Assembly (NCBI RefSeq): GCF_020911945.1
Contig: NZ_CP087135.1
Location: 1,426,001-1,490,000 of the forward strand
DNA: 64,000 nt
Direction of reading: 5' to 3'
Origin: Flavobacterium galactosidilyticum
GTDB lineage: Bacteria > Bacteroidota > Bacteroidia > Flavobacteriales > Flavobacteriaceae
Shown: positions 36,116 through 45,702 of the stretch, one piece after another
Position numbering within the stretch: position 1 is the stretch's first letter
Layout of the letters: each line of letters starts with the position of its first letter
Notes under the pieces: generated by a model
The model's database searches: none
What the model saw: only the letters and a program-made list of their open reading frames with translations
Told to the model about the DNA's origin: nothing
Translations under genes and position numbers: made by a program

Positions 36116-36502
36116 CTAGTTTAAGGCAAACGGAGCGCACAATCTAAAAGAGGGCACTATTACTTTAAAGTTTCTAGTGGAGGTGAAATTAATCATGTTA
36201 AAATGGCCTTTCATAGCACCATAAGGCGATGCTAGCAAGCAACCAGAGATGTAGGTATGTAGTTCTCCAGGTTTTAATACTGGTTTTTTTCCTATAACTC
36301 CTTCTCCGTCAATGGTTTCTATGTCGTTAAGAGAGTCAAAAATTTCCCAATGGCGAGAAATAAGTTGCACGGAATCTTTACTGTGGTTTTCAATAGTTAT
36401 TTGATAACTAAAGGCAAAGTGAATCTTGTAGTTTTTGAAGTAGGTTCCTTCAAAACTAGTCAGTACTGATATTTTTATGCCTCGTGTTATTTGAGAAACC
36501 AT
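36116..36502 (-). CDS. apaG: ApaG family protein
   Basis: ApaG is a small beta-sandwich protein whose exact role is debated; it has been linked to cobalt/magnesium balance. The 128-residue protein has the family core YQITIENHSKDSVQLISRHWEI and GEGVIGKKPVLKPGE, and SPYGAMKGHFNM near the end. I chose ATG at 36502. A TTG at 36574 gives a longer frame but runs through the promoter boxes. The T9SS plug gene lies just upstream on the same strand. Confidence 0.9.
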   Translation of the reverse strand: MVSQITRGIKISVLTSFEGTYFKNYKIHFAFSYQITIENHSKDSVQLISRHWEIFDSLNDIETIDGEGVIGKKPVLKPGELHTYISGCLLASPYGAMKGHFNMINFTSTRNFKVIVPSFRLCAPFALN

Positions 36503-36534
36503 AATTATTGATTGAATTCGTTTTTTGCTTGTGT

Positions 36535-36567
36535 CAAAATTACAAAAAATTGATGTTGCTTTGCCAA
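36535..36567 (-). promoter_or_regulatory. Promoter for apaG
   Basis: On the reverse strand TTG (36567-36565) and TAATTTTG (36542-36535) are separated by 22 bases, within the short gap between the plug gene stop and apaG. Confidence 0.55.
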
Positions 36568-36585
36568 ATTGCAAGAAAGATTTTT

Positions 36586-37845
36586 TTAGTTGATTATATT
36601 CAATGAATTGGCAGTTCCTTTACCAATAACTCTGTCATAACGGTCTATGCCGGCTCTGTAATACACTAAGATCGAATAATCATTTTCGGTTTGATAAAAA
36701 TTACCGTCAATAGCATTTTCATAATCTATAACTCCTTTCTTATCAGCGATTGTGTATTGAAAGTTTGTAAATCCTTGTTTTATCAGAATAGCCTTTTCAT
36801 AAAGTGCTTTTATGGGATTGTACTCCATTTTGTATTCAGAGGTAAAGCTGTAATTGTTGAACATACCGGTTACATAAATGTCTTTGTTACTTCTAAAAGT
36901 AGGTGCCGAAAGACTAAAATAAACCCATGCATAGTCCGCTTCTATTTCGCTATTTGCAGCATTAATGTTTTTAACTACAAAATTCCCATTGACGTCTTGG
37001 TTGTTAGTATATTGGAAATTAGCTCTAGCTGCACTTGTAAATAAACGAGATCCGTAAATTGCTTTATTGGCATCTATTTTCGCAATATTATTTGCAGCTG
37101 CTTTTATGTCTTTATTTTCAAAATACAAAAATTCGTTACCCGCCCAAAATTGGGTCTCAGTATCGTATTTATAGATTAAATCATTGCCAATAGTATATTG
37201 AGGAACTATATTTTGAATTACATTGTTAAGGTTGCCATTTTGCATCAAAACCACTTTTACATTTTTCATTGGGTTTTGAAAAGTAATGCTATTGGATCTC
37301 ACTGTGAAATCTAGATTTTGCTTTGTTTCTATCGTGCTTACTACTCTTGCGCGTTTTACTTGGATGGGAACAGTAGCTTGATCTTCGTACAAAATTAGTT
37401 TTCGGGAGAATACGACATCTTTATTTTCGTCTAGAATTTTGATCATATAGTTTCCGCTTATTTTTAAACGCAGCGTAAACTGATTTGGAATAGATAATTT
37501 ATAGTGCGAGTAGATTTGTAAGGTGTTGAAAGAGTTGGTATAATCTTGAATTCTTTGGTTGTCAAAACCTTCTACGTATTCGGCTTTAGGCAGTCCTGAT
37601 GGATTCCAATTGTAGTCACAATGGACAATTTCGTAATAGTAATTTGCTTCATTGCCAAAGAGATCATCAAATTGTAGTTGAAAGCCCTCACCTAAATTCA
37701 AAATTGGAATTATATTTTGTTCGTTTTGTACAAATGAAATTGTTTTGATATTATACGGTGGTGCTACTTCTTTCTCTGCTTGCGCAAATAAGGCGTTGGC
37801 AGTGAGAACAAGAATTATAACTACTTTTAATAATAATTTAAACAT
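36586..37845 (-). CDS. Type IX secretion system plug protein (DUF5103)
   Basis: DUF5103 proteins include the Plug that closes the open lateral gate of the giant T9SS translocon SprA in Flavobacterium. The 419-residue protein has a signal peptide (1-21, ending in NALFAQ), then beta-rich domains opening with YNIKTISFVQNEQNIIPILNLGEGFQLQFDDLFG, and a C-terminal region with AWVYFSLSAP and VTGMFNNYSF. It implies that the organism secretes proteins by T9SS and may glide. No other T9SS gene is seen here. Confidence 0.86.
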   Translation of the reverse strand: MFKLLLKVVIILVLTANALFAQAEKEVAPPYNIKTISFVQNEQNIIPILNLGEGFQLQFDDLFGNEANYYYEIVHCDYNWNPSGLPKAEYVEGFDNQRIQDYTNSFNTLQIYSHYKLSIPNQFTLRLKISGNYMIKILDENKDVVFSRKLILYEDQATVPIQVKRARVVSTIETKQNLDFTVRSNSITFQNPMKNVKVVLMQNGNLNNVIQNIVPQYTIGNDLIYKYDTETQFWAGNEFLYFENKDIKAAANNIAKIDANKAIYGSRLFTSAARANFQYTNNQDVNGNFVVKNINAANSEIEADYAWVYFSLSAPTFRSNKDIYVTGMFNNYSFTSEYKMEYNPIKALYEKAILIKQGFTNFQYTIADKKGVIDYENAIDGNFYQTENDYSILVYYRAGIDRYDRVIGKGTANSLNIIN

Positions 37846-38005
37846 TTTGTAGTGCTTTAGATTTTGTAAATATAAGGAATAGTCCTCTTTTTTGTGATTA
37901 ATTTATTTTCAAATAAATAATTACGGGTGTGTTTTTCTTAATTTAAGCGTACTATTGTTACCAATTAGCGATAAGCTCATTTTTCTGACCTCACGTATAT
38001 TATTT

Positions 38006-40816
38006 ATGAAGAAAATCTATACTTTAATAATTGGCCTTTTGTTATTTCCAATATTTAGTTGTGCACAACAATTGGATTATTCAAAACCAATTCCTTTTGA
38101 TTCGACCGTAAAAACTGGAAAGCTAGAAAATGGATTAACTTACTACATCAAGAAAAATGCCAAACCACAAAATAAAGTAGATCTCCGATTAGTGGTTAAT
38201 GCAGGTTCGATTTTAGAAGGTGAGGATCAACAAGGATTGGCGCATTTTATAGAACATATGTGTTTTAATGGAACTAAGCGTTTTCCTAAAAATGAATTGG
38301 TTGATTATCTCCAAAGTATTGGTGTTAAGTTTGGGCAACATTTAAATGCATACACCAGTTTTGATGAAACCGTTTATTTTCTGCCGCTTCCATCTGATGA
38401 TCCAGAAAAATTAGAAAAAGGATTTCAAATTATCGAGGATTGGGCCTTTAATACCGTGCTCACATCAGAGGAAATAGATAAAGAAAGGGGAGTTGTTCTT
38501 GAAGAATATCGATTAGGATTAGGTGCTCAAAAAAGAATGGAAGCACGTTACCTTTCTAAAATGATGTACGGCTCTCATTATGCGGAACGTTTGCCAATAG
38601 GCAAAAAGGAAATTTTAGAAAACTTCAAATATCAGTCATTAGTCAATTTCTATAAAGATTGGTATCGTCCAAATTTAATGAGCGTAATTGTTGTGGGTGA
38701 TATAGATATAGCGGAAATGGAGAAGAAAATTACTTCCCATTTTTCAGGATATAAAAACCCTATTAATGAAAAACCACGAAAGATATATGAAGTACCCAAT
38801 CATAAAGAAACTTTTGTAGCGGTCGAAAATGATAAAGAAGCGCCAGCTTCGCAGGTTTTATTACTTTATAAAGATTACGGCGCTCCCAAACCAGTTGTAA
38901 ATATAGGAGATTATAAACATACTATTGTTGAAGGACTTTTTGCATCTCTTTTGAACAAACGATTGGAGGAACTTACTAATTCTGCAACGCCTCCATTTAC
39001 GTATGGATATTCATTTTATGGAGGAACTTTTGCCAGAAACAAAAAGGGATATCAATCTATGGCAATGACTCAAGAGGATAAACAGTTAAGCGCCTTGAAA
39101 GTATTAGTTACTGAGAGCGAAAGAGTGAAGAAATTTGGTTTTACACAAGGAGAATTAGATCGATCAAAAGCCCAATTTCTTGCTTCTGTTGAAAAAGCTT
39201 ACAAGGATAAAAATAAAATAAATTCAGTGAGTTATGTGGGAGTATATCAATCCAATTTCTTGGAAAACGAACCCGCTCCTGGAATAGAATGGACGTATCA
39301 AACCATGAAAAAATTGATACCCTTGATTGAGTTAAAGGATGTAAATAGTTTGATTACAGATTATTTAAAAGAAGATAATCGAGTTGTTATTCTTACTGGT
39401 CCTGAAAAAGAAGGTTTAAAAAAGGTTACAGAACATCAAGTTCGTGATGTATTAAAAATGGATACAAATGCCATTAGTCCTTATAAAGAGGAAGACGCTG
39501 CGGTTAGTTTAATTAGAAATGATGTTAAAGCGGGAACAATAGTGAAGCATGAAACTAATAGTAAAATTGGTACGAAAACATTGATTTTGTCTAACGGTGT
39601 GAAAGTTACTTATAAAAATACTGATTTCAAAAATGACGAAATCCTTTTTGAAGCCATCAGTTTTGGCGGAAGCAATATGTATTCTGATGCTGATATGAAA
39701 AAAGTTCAATTTGCTAATGGAGCATTGACCGAAGCGGGTTTCTCAGGATTGCAATTGAATAGTATCAATAAATTTATGACCGGAAAAATAGCGCGAGTAA
39801 AACCTTACATTGGTATAACAGCAGAAGGATTGAAAGGGAATGCAACGCCAAAAGATTTAGAATCCTTGTTCCAAATGACGTATGCTTATTTTACAAATTT
39901 GAATTTTGACCAAAGTGCTTTTGAAGGTTACAAGCAAAAACAAGAAGCTTTTTTTAGCAATATGCTATCGCAACCTAATTTTTATTTTCAGCAAGAGTTT
40001 TATACGTATTTGAATACAAACAATCCAAGATTTAATGGTTTGATACCTACTGCAAAAACTTGGCAAGAAACAGATTATAGCTTAGCATACAAAAAATACA
40101 AAGAACGATTTGCTAACGCAGCTGATTTTGAGTTTTACTTTGTTGGGAATATCGATGATAACACCATAGAATCGTATGCAACTAAATACTTAGCATCATT
40201 GCCTGCCTCTGAAAATCGAGAGAAAGCACTTGATTTAGGATATCGCATGTTAGCTGGAGATTTGAAAAAAGTAGTGAATAAAGGAATTGATCCTAAAAGT
40301 AATGTTTTAATTATGTATTATGGTGATGCTCAATATTCAGATAAAGATGCACTGACTATGCAAGCGCTTGGAGAAATAGTAACAATAAAACTAACAGAAC
40401 AACTACGGGAAATTGAAAGTGGTGTTTATGCCGTTTCAGCAAAAGGCGCTCTAAATAAAGTTCCAAATAGCTCTTACAGTTTTACAATTGGTTTTCCTTG
40501 CGGACCAGATAATGCTGAAAAATTAACAGCCTCTGCTTTAGAAGAGCTTCAAAAAATTATTGATAATGGGCCAGACGAAAAAGATTTAGCTAAATTTAAA
40601 GAAGGAGAATTATCAGATTTTAAAAATAGTATCAAAGAAAATAGTTATTGGTTATCTAACTTTACAAGGTCGTACATTAATGGAAGTAGTCCTGAAGATG
40701 TTTTGGATTATGAAACTTTTGTAAATGCTATTGCAGCGAAAGATATTCAGAATATTGCTAAAAAATACCTAACTAAAGACAAAGCAATTGGTATTCTAAT
40801 GCCAGAAAAAAAATAA
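38006..40816 (+). CDS. M16 family zinc metallopeptidase (pitrilysin-like)
   Basis: The 936-residue protein has the inverted zinc motif HFIEH at 80-84 (His80, Glu83, His84), followed by a distant conserved glutamate in EEYRLGLGAQ. Two M16 halves are present, the second inactive. The signal peptide ends near IFSCAQQ, where a cysteine may be a lipoprotein site, though the box is imperfect. It probably degrades peptides in the periplasm. I use ATG at 38006; a TTG at 37955 would add seventeen residues before the signal peptide. Confidence 0.9.
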   Translation: MKKIYTLIIGLLLFPIFSCAQQLDYSKPIPFDSTVKTGKLENGLTYYIKKNAKPQNKVDLRLVVNAGSILEGEDQQGLAHFIEHMCFNGTKRFPKNELVDYLQSIGVKFGQHLNAYTSFDETVYFLPLPSDDPEKLEKGFQIIEDWAFNTVLTSEEIDKERGVVLEEYRLGLGAQKRMEARYLSKMMYGSHYAERLPIGKKEILENFKYQSLVNFYKDWYRPNLMSVIVVGDIDIAEMEKKITSHFSGYKNPINEKPRKIYEVPNHKETFVAVENDKEAPASQVLLLYKDYGAPKPVVNIGDYKHTIVEGLFASLLNKRLEELTNSATPPFTYGYSFYGGTFARNKKGYQSMAMTQEDKQLSALKVLVTESERVKKFGFTQGELDRSKAQFLASVEKAYKDKNKINSVSYVGVYQSNFLENEPAPGIEWTYQTMKKLIPLIELKDVNSLITDYLKEDNRVVILTGPEKEGLKKVTEHQVRDVLKMDTNAISPYKEEDAAVSLIRNDVKAGTIVKHETNSKIGTKTLILSNGVKVTYKNTDFKNDEILFEAISFGGSNMYSDADMKKVQFANGALTEAGFSGLQLNSINKFMTGKIARVKPYIGITAEGLKGNATPKDLESLFQMTYAYFTNLNFDQSAFEGYKQKQEAFFSNMLSQPNFYFQQEFYTYLNTNNPRFNGLIPTAKTWQETDYSLAYKKYKERFANAADFEFYFVGNIDDNTIESYATKYLASLPASENREKALDLGYRMLAGDLKKVVNKGIDPKSNVLIMYYGDAQYSDKDALTMQALGEIVTIKLTEQLREIESGVYAVSAKGALNKVPNSSYSFTIGFPCGPDNAEKLTASALEELQKIIDNGPDEKDLAKFKEGELSDFKNSIKENSYWLSNFTRSYINGSSPEDVLDYETFVNAIAAKDIQNIAKKYLTKDKAIGILMPEKK

Positions 40817-40835
40817 ATTCAAATGAATATGAGCT

Positions 40836-40877
40836 AAAAAAAAGCTGCTAGAACTATTAGTTTTAGCAGCTTTTTTT
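40836..40877. terminator. Bidirectional terminator
   Basis: AAAAGCTGCTA and TAGCAGCTTTT pair around a 13-base interior, with an A run before and a T run after, between two convergent genes. Confidence 0.85.
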
Positions 40878-40887
40878 ATGCATTAGC

Positions 40888-41658
40888 TTATTTAAAGCAA
40901 ACAGGAATAATTTCTCCTTTTGCCAAACAATATTTCTCTACTAATTCAGGTGCAATTTTATTTGTATAATCTTCTTCAATTACTTTGAAACCAATACTTC
41001 TTAATTTATCGAAATAATCTCTTCCGTAAATACGAACATGATCATATTGTCCAAATATTTTAGCACGCTCTTTTTGATCAGTGATGGTGTCATCAGCAAA
41101 AGTAGTTGCTCGTGATAAGTCTTGAGGAATTTGCAAAATTGCCAATCCGCCAGGTTTCAAAACGCGATATAATTCTTGCATGGCTTTAGTGTCATCTGGA
41201 ATGTGCTCTAAAACGTGATTACAAAGTATAACATCATACTGATTGTCCTCGAAAGGCAAATTACAAATATCTGCTTTTACATCCGCAAGCGGCGAAAATA
41301 AATCAGTTGTAGTATAATCTAGATTTTTCTGATTTCTAAATAACTTATAAAAAGCTTGTTCTGGTGCAAAATGTAACACTTTCTTTTTCTCTTTAGAAGT
41401 GAAAAAGTCGGTTTCTTCATTTAGATACAACCACAATAAACGGTGTCTTTCTAATGAAAGTGTACTTGGTGAAAGCACATTATTGCGTTGCGTTTCGTAT
41501 CCATAAGGCAACATCGATTTAAAACTTTTTCCATCAATAGGATCGGTGTATTTGTCTCCTTTTAATGAAAAAGCAATTATTGGGCGTGCAACATAACTTA
41601 AACGAATAAGTAATGGGCGAGGAATGCTATTGAGAATAAGTTTAAAAAGTTTCTTCAT
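40888..41658 (-). CDS. Class I SAM-dependent methyltransferase
   Basis: The 256-residue protein has a SAM-binding Rossmann fold with VLHFAPEQAF, DYTTTDLFSPLADVKADICNLPF and VILCNHVLEHIPDD, followed by VLKPGGLAILQIPQD. The substrate cannot be told. Its start codon overlaps the map stop codon (TAATG), so it is likely translated together with map. No signal peptide is evident, but the N-terminus is basic. Confidence 0.85.
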   Translation of the reverse strand: MKKLFKLILNSIPRPLLIRLSYVARPIIAFSLKGDKYTDPIDGKSFKSMLPYGYETQRNNVLSPSTLSLERHRLLWLYLNEETDFFTSKEKKKVLHFAPEQAFYKLFRNQKNLDYTTTDLFSPLADVKADICNLPFEDNQYDVILCNHVLEHIPDDTKAMQELYRVLKPGGLAILQIPQDLSRATTFADDTITDQKERAKIFGQYDHVRIYGRDYFDKLRSIGFKVIEEDYTNKIAPELVEKYCLAKGEIIPVCFK

Positions 41659-42476
41659 TACAGAACTAAAGGAGTTTTTCTAAATTCATCTTCTTCATTA
41701 CTTACAATTCCTAATGCTTTATAGATGTAAGCAAAAGTAGAAAGAATCTCTGGTTTGCCATCAATTATAGCTACATCATGCTCAAAATGGGCACTTGGTT
41801 TTCCGTCAGCAGTCGTAATTGTCCAACCGTCTTTATGTTGTTTGATGTTTCTGGTTCCAAGGTTGATCATCGGTTCGATTGCTACAACCATTCCTTCAAC
41901 AAAAAGTTTTCCTCTACCTTTTTTTCCATAATTAGGCATTTCAGGATCTTCGTGCATTTTTTGCCCAACACCATGACCTACTAATTCGCGAACCACACCG
42001 TAGCCATGAGCTTCAGTGTATTTTTGAATAGCATTACCAACATCCTCTACGCGATTTCCAAGTTTGAATTCTCGGATTCCTACATATAAAGATTCTTTTG
42101 TAATCTGTAATAATTTTTTAGTCTCTGGCGCTACTTCTCCAATTTCAAAAGAGTAGGCGTGATCACCATGATACCCATTTTTGTAAGCACCACAATCTAC
42201 AGAGATAACATCGCCACTCTCCAATGGTTTGTTATTTGGAATTCCATGAACAACTTGAGAGTTTGGACTCATACATAGCGAGTTTGGAAAATCGTAAAGA
42301 CCTAAAAAACTTGGAACAGCCCCGTGGTCACGAATAAATTCTTCTGCTAGTTTGTCTAAATATAAAGTGGTAACTCCTTCTTTTATTTCAGAAGCAACCA
42401 TTCCTAATGTTTTTGATACGATCAACGCGCTTTCGCGCATTAATTCTATTTCCTCACGTGATTTTACAATAATCAT
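41658..42476 (-). CDS. map: Type I methionine aminopeptidase
   Basis: Map removes the starting methionine from new proteins. The protein has the five metal ligands: Asp in SVDCGAY and in YHGDHAYS, His in GHGVGQKMHEDPEMP, and Glu in AIEPMI and FEHDVAI. I use ATG at 42476 (272 residues). A TTG at 42506 gives a longer frame but lies just upstream of a TACTTTTG box (42503-42496 on the reverse strand), which the extended frame would read through. A methyltransferase gene overlaps its end. Confidence 0.94.
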   Translation of the reverse strand: MIIVKSREEIELMRESALIVSKTLGMVASEIKEGVTTLYLDKLAEEFIRDHGAVPSFLGLYDFPNSLCMSPNSQVVHGIPNNKPLESGDVISVDCGAYKNGYHGDHAYSFEIGEVAPETKKLLQITKESLYVGIREFKLGNRVEDVGNAIQKYTEAHGYGVVRELVGHGVGQKMHEDPEMPNYGKKGRGKLFVEGMVVAIEPMINLGTRNIKQHKDGWTITTADGKPSAHFEHDVAIIDGKPEILSTFAYIYKALGIVSNEEDEFRKTPLVL

Positions 42477-42639
42477 AATTCTATTTTTCAGTTTGCAAAA
42501 GTACAATTTTATAATTATTTATTTCGGTTTGATAAAGCAATTGTCAGATGTTACTTTATTAATAAATTAGGGTTGGTATAAAGAGTTATAAAAAACAAAT
42601 CGTTAAATTGGTCTATTATAAAAAGTATAAAGTAGCGTA

Positions 42640-43866
42640 ATGGATAATACTGAAACTAAAAAAGCGAATTTAAAGAACATGAAAAATATTGCCCTATGTG
42701 TTTTAGGGATTGCTGTCATAGTCTTTTTTGTAGCGCATCACTATAAAATAGGTTGGCTAAAAGCGATTAGCGAGGCGGCGATGGTTGGTGGAATTGCAGA
42801 CTGGTTTGCCGTGGTGGCGCTGTTCAGACATCCTCTTGGAATTCCTATTCCGCATACGGCATTAATTCCCAACAATAAAGATGCTATTGGTCAGAATTTA
42901 GGCAGTTTTGTGTCTGATGAGTTTTTAATTAAAGAAAAATTAGAAGTGAAATTAGATGAATTTGACTTTGCATCAAAAGCAACTAATTGGCTGAAAGAGG
43001 ACAAAAATGCGAATACAATTGCATCTTTGGTGGTTGAAAATGTAATTCCAGGAGTACTAAAAACTATTGATGATGCTGATGTAAAAAACTTTATTCAGCA
43101 ACAATTTGAAATCAAAATGCAGGAATTAAATTTTGGTGAATGGATTGCATCAGGACTAGAAACCTTATCTAAAAGTGACAAGCAAGCACAATTAATAACA
43201 AATGTTTTGACCGTTTTAGCAACTGAATTGGAAGCTAATAAGGCAGAGATAAATGAAAAAGTTAAGAAGTCTACACCTTGGTATACTTTAGGAGTTGCTG
43301 ATAAAAAAATTGCGGAAGGTGTTTTTAATGGACTTTACGAGTTTTTAGATATGGCAAAAGAACCCGATAGTTCAATTCGTCAAAAGATTGATTCTTATGT
43401 GTTAAAATTTATCGAAGATTTAAAAAGTTCGCCAGAAATGCAACTAAAAATAAGTTTATTAATTATTGAATTTACTCAAAAAGAAGAAGTTCAAGATTAT
43501 ATTGGTTCGATTTGGCAGGAAGTAAAAAACGCTGTTCTAGCTGATTTAGAAAATGGAGAGCAGTCCAAAATTAAACTGAATTTGTCGCGTATGATTGGAA
43601 ACTTTGGTACAACAATTCAAAATGATATAGTGATGACAACCAAGATTAATAATTTTATAAAAATCGATTTACTAGGTATTTTACTTCGAAATAAAAAAGC
43701 TATTGGAGATTTAATTGCAAACTCTGTACGAAGCTGGGATAAAAAAGAAATTGCTGAAAAATTAGAGTTGGAAGTAGGGAAGGATCTTCAATTTATAAGA
43801 ATCAACGGAACGGTAGTAGGCGGTTTTGTTGGGCTTATCATTTATTTAGTAGAGCAATTTATATAA
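42640..43866 (+). CDS. DUF445 family membrane protein
   Basis: The 408-residue protein has the DUF445 core motif EAAMVGGIADWFAVVALFRHPLGIPIPHTALIP near the N-terminus, with a membrane segment before it (IALCVLGIAVIVFFVAHH) and one at the C-terminus (VVGGFVGLIIYLVEQFI). The middle is helical and charged. The family is widespread and has no defined function; the arrangement suggests a hairpin between two membrane anchors. It is a single-gene unit. Confidence 0.88.
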   Translation: MDNTETKKANLKNMKNIALCVLGIAVIVFFVAHHYKIGWLKAISEAAMVGGIADWFAVVALFRHPLGIPIPHTALIPNNKDAIGQNLGSFVSDEFLIKEKLEVKLDEFDFASKATNWLKEDKNANTIASLVVENVIPGVLKTIDDADVKNFIQQQFEIKMQELNFGEWIASGLETLSKSDKQAQLITNVLTVLATELEANKAEINEKVKKSTPWYTLGVADKKIAEGVFNGLYEFLDMAKEPDSSIRQKIDSYVLKFIEDLKSSPEMQLKISLLIIEFTQKEEVQDYIGSIWQEVKNAVLADLENGEQSKIKLNLSRMIGNFGTTIQNDIVMTTKINNFIKIDLLGILLRNKKAIGDLIANSVRSWDKKEIAEKLELEVGKDLQFIRINGTVVGGFVGLIIYLVEQFI

Positions 43867-43997
43867 CGTTTGAAATGGTCTACTACGTTATTTGTAGAGA
43901 TTTTTTTATGAGTTTATCACTCTGGAAGTGTGTCATTAAATTTCCTCTCGAGAGTTGAGAAGCTTTCAGTTTGGCAAAAATAGTAGCTTGTATTAAA

Positions 43998-44029
43998 AAA
44001 AAAATGCTGTCTTTTGGGACAGCATTTTT
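43998..44029. terminator. Bidirectional terminator
   Basis: AAAATGCTGTC and GACAGCATTTT pair around a six-base loop, with A and T runs outside, between the DUF445 and gpmI genes, which converge. Confidence 0.82.
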
Positions 44030-44043
44030 GTATGTAAGCATTC

Positions 44044-45561
44044 CTATAATAAAGAATGACACGTCATGACTTCTGGTTTTTCTATTCCCATTAATTCTAA
44101 GATTGTTGGGGCAATATCTCCAAGAACACCATCGTGGATTTCTTTTAAATCTCTGTCAACCAAAATAATTGGCACTGGATTAGTAGTGTGTGCCGTATTT
44201 GGACTTCCATCAGGATTAATCATCGTTTCACAGTTACCGTGATCCGCAATTACAATAGTAGTGTAATTATTTGCTAGAGCAGCTGTAATAACTTTTTCGA
44301 CGCATTTATCAACTGCTTCGCAGGCTTGTATTGCAGCACTCATTATCCCTGTATGTCCTACCATATCGCCATTAGCAAAGTTAAGACAAACGAAATCTAC
44401 TTCTCCTTTGTTTAATTCTGGAACTAATGCATCTGTTAATTCAAAGGCACTCATTTCAGGCTGTAAGTCGTAAGTAGCTACTTTTGGGGAGTTTTTTAGG
44501 ATACGGCTCTCTCCTTCAAAAGGTAATTCTCGCCCACCAGAAAAGAAGAATGTAACGTGAGGATATTTCTCTGTCTCAGCAATACGAATTTGCTTTTTGT
44601 GCGCTTTCTCGATAACTTCGCCTAGTGTTTCTGTAATGTTATCTTTATTGTAAACGACTTTTACGTTATTGTAAGTTTCGTCATAATTAGTGAGCGTGAC
44701 ATAGTACAAATTAAGTTTGTGCATGTTGTGTTCATGACAATCCATTTGTGATAAAACTTCGGTCAATTCACGTCCTCTATCCGTTCTAAAATTGAAGAAA
44801 ATCACAACATCATCTGCCTCAATTGTAGCAAGTGGTTTGTCAAATTCATCCACCATAACCGTAGGATGTATAAATTCATCGGTTACGTCTACTTCGTAAC
44901 TTTCCTCGATAGAAGCAACCGCATCAGTAGAATGTGTTCCAACTCCGTTTACTAATAAATCATAAGCTAACTTTACTCTCTCCCACCGTCTGTCGCGGTC
45001 CATAGCGTAATAACGACCAATTAATGAAGCCACTTTTACAGAAGTGTTAGCTATATAATCTTGTAGATCTTGGATATAATGCTTGCCTGATTTTGGATCA
45101 ACATCACGACCATCGGTGAAGGCATGCACAAAAACTTTTTGCAAGCCGTATTCTTGAGTTGCATCAATCAAACCTCGTAAATGTGAAGTATGTGAGTGTA
45201 CACCACCATCAGATACAAGGCCTAAAAAGTGAACTTTTTTGTTATTTACTTTGGCATAAGTAAAGGCGTCCACTAATACGGGTTCTTTAGCTAAAGTATC
45301 ATTAGCAACAGCGAGATTAATTTTAGCTAAATCTTGATATATAATTCTACCAGCACCTAGATTCATGTGTCCCACTTCACTGTTTCCCATTTGTCCTTCG
45401 GGCAGACCTACATTTAAACCATCGGTTCGAAGTTGAGCACTTGGGTAATTTTTGTATAAACTATTTATAAAAGGGATATAGGCATTATCGATAGCAGAAA
45501 CTTTTGGATCTGGAGATTTTCCCCAACCGTCCAAAATCATAAGAATTACTTTTTTATTCAT
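44044..45561 (-). CDS. gpmI: 2,3-bisphosphoglycerate-independent phosphoglycerate mutase
   Basis: GpmI converts 3-phosphoglycerate to 2-phosphoglycerate in glycolysis using two manganese ions. The 505-residue protein has the catalytic Ser61 in GQMGNSEVGHMN, the DGRDVDPKSG loop and the metal sites in NFANGDMVGHTG and IADHGNCETM. I use the ATG at 45561; a GTG lies one codon upstream. Confidence 0.95.
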   Translation of the reverse strand: MNKKVILMILDGWGKSPDPKVSAIDNAYIPFINSLYKNYPSAQLRTDGLNVGLPEGQMGNSEVGHMNLGAGRIIYQDLAKINLAVANDTLAKEPVLVDAFTYAKVNNKKVHFLGLVSDGGVHSHTSHLRGLIDATQEYGLQKVFVHAFTDGRDVDPKSGKHYIQDLQDYIANTSVKVASLIGRYYAMDRDRRWERVKLAYDLLVNGVGTHSTDAVASIEESYEVDVTDEFIHPTVMVDEFDKPLATIEADDVVIFFNFRTDRGRELTEVLSQMDCHEHNMHKLNLYYVTLTNYDETYNNVKVVYNKDNITETLGEVIEKAHKKQIRIAETEKYPHVTFFFSGGRELPFEGESRILKNSPKVATYDLQPEMSAFELTDALVPELNKGEVDFVCLNFANGDMVGHTGIMSAAIQACEAVDKCVEKVITAALANNYTTIVIADHGNCETMINPDGSPNTAHTTNPVPIILVDRDLKEIHDGVLGDIAPTILELMGIEKPEVMTCHSLL

Positions 45562-45578
45562 CACAAATTTATTTTAAG

Positions 45579-45613
45579 CAAAGATAAAGCATTTCTAAAA
45601 ATCTTCTAGCCAA
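45579..45613 (-). promoter_or_regulatory. Candidate promoter for gpmI
   Basis: On the reverse strand TTG (45613-45611) and TATCTTTG (45586-45579) are separated by 24 bases, one more than the usual upper limit. The -7 box is 18 bases before the start codon. Confidence 0.4.
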
Positions 45614-45702
45614 TCAAAATCACTATTGCATATTCAGAGGTTAACAATAACAAAAAATGATTATTTTGTTGCAGAAGGTTCTCTTTTTTTTTATTAATGC
45701 AT

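Noticed and set aside
43879..43907. A second terminator after the DUF445 gene (TCTAC/GTAGA)
   Set aside because: The stem is only five pairs with a ten-base loop. The stronger hairpin at 43998-44029 serves the gene better.
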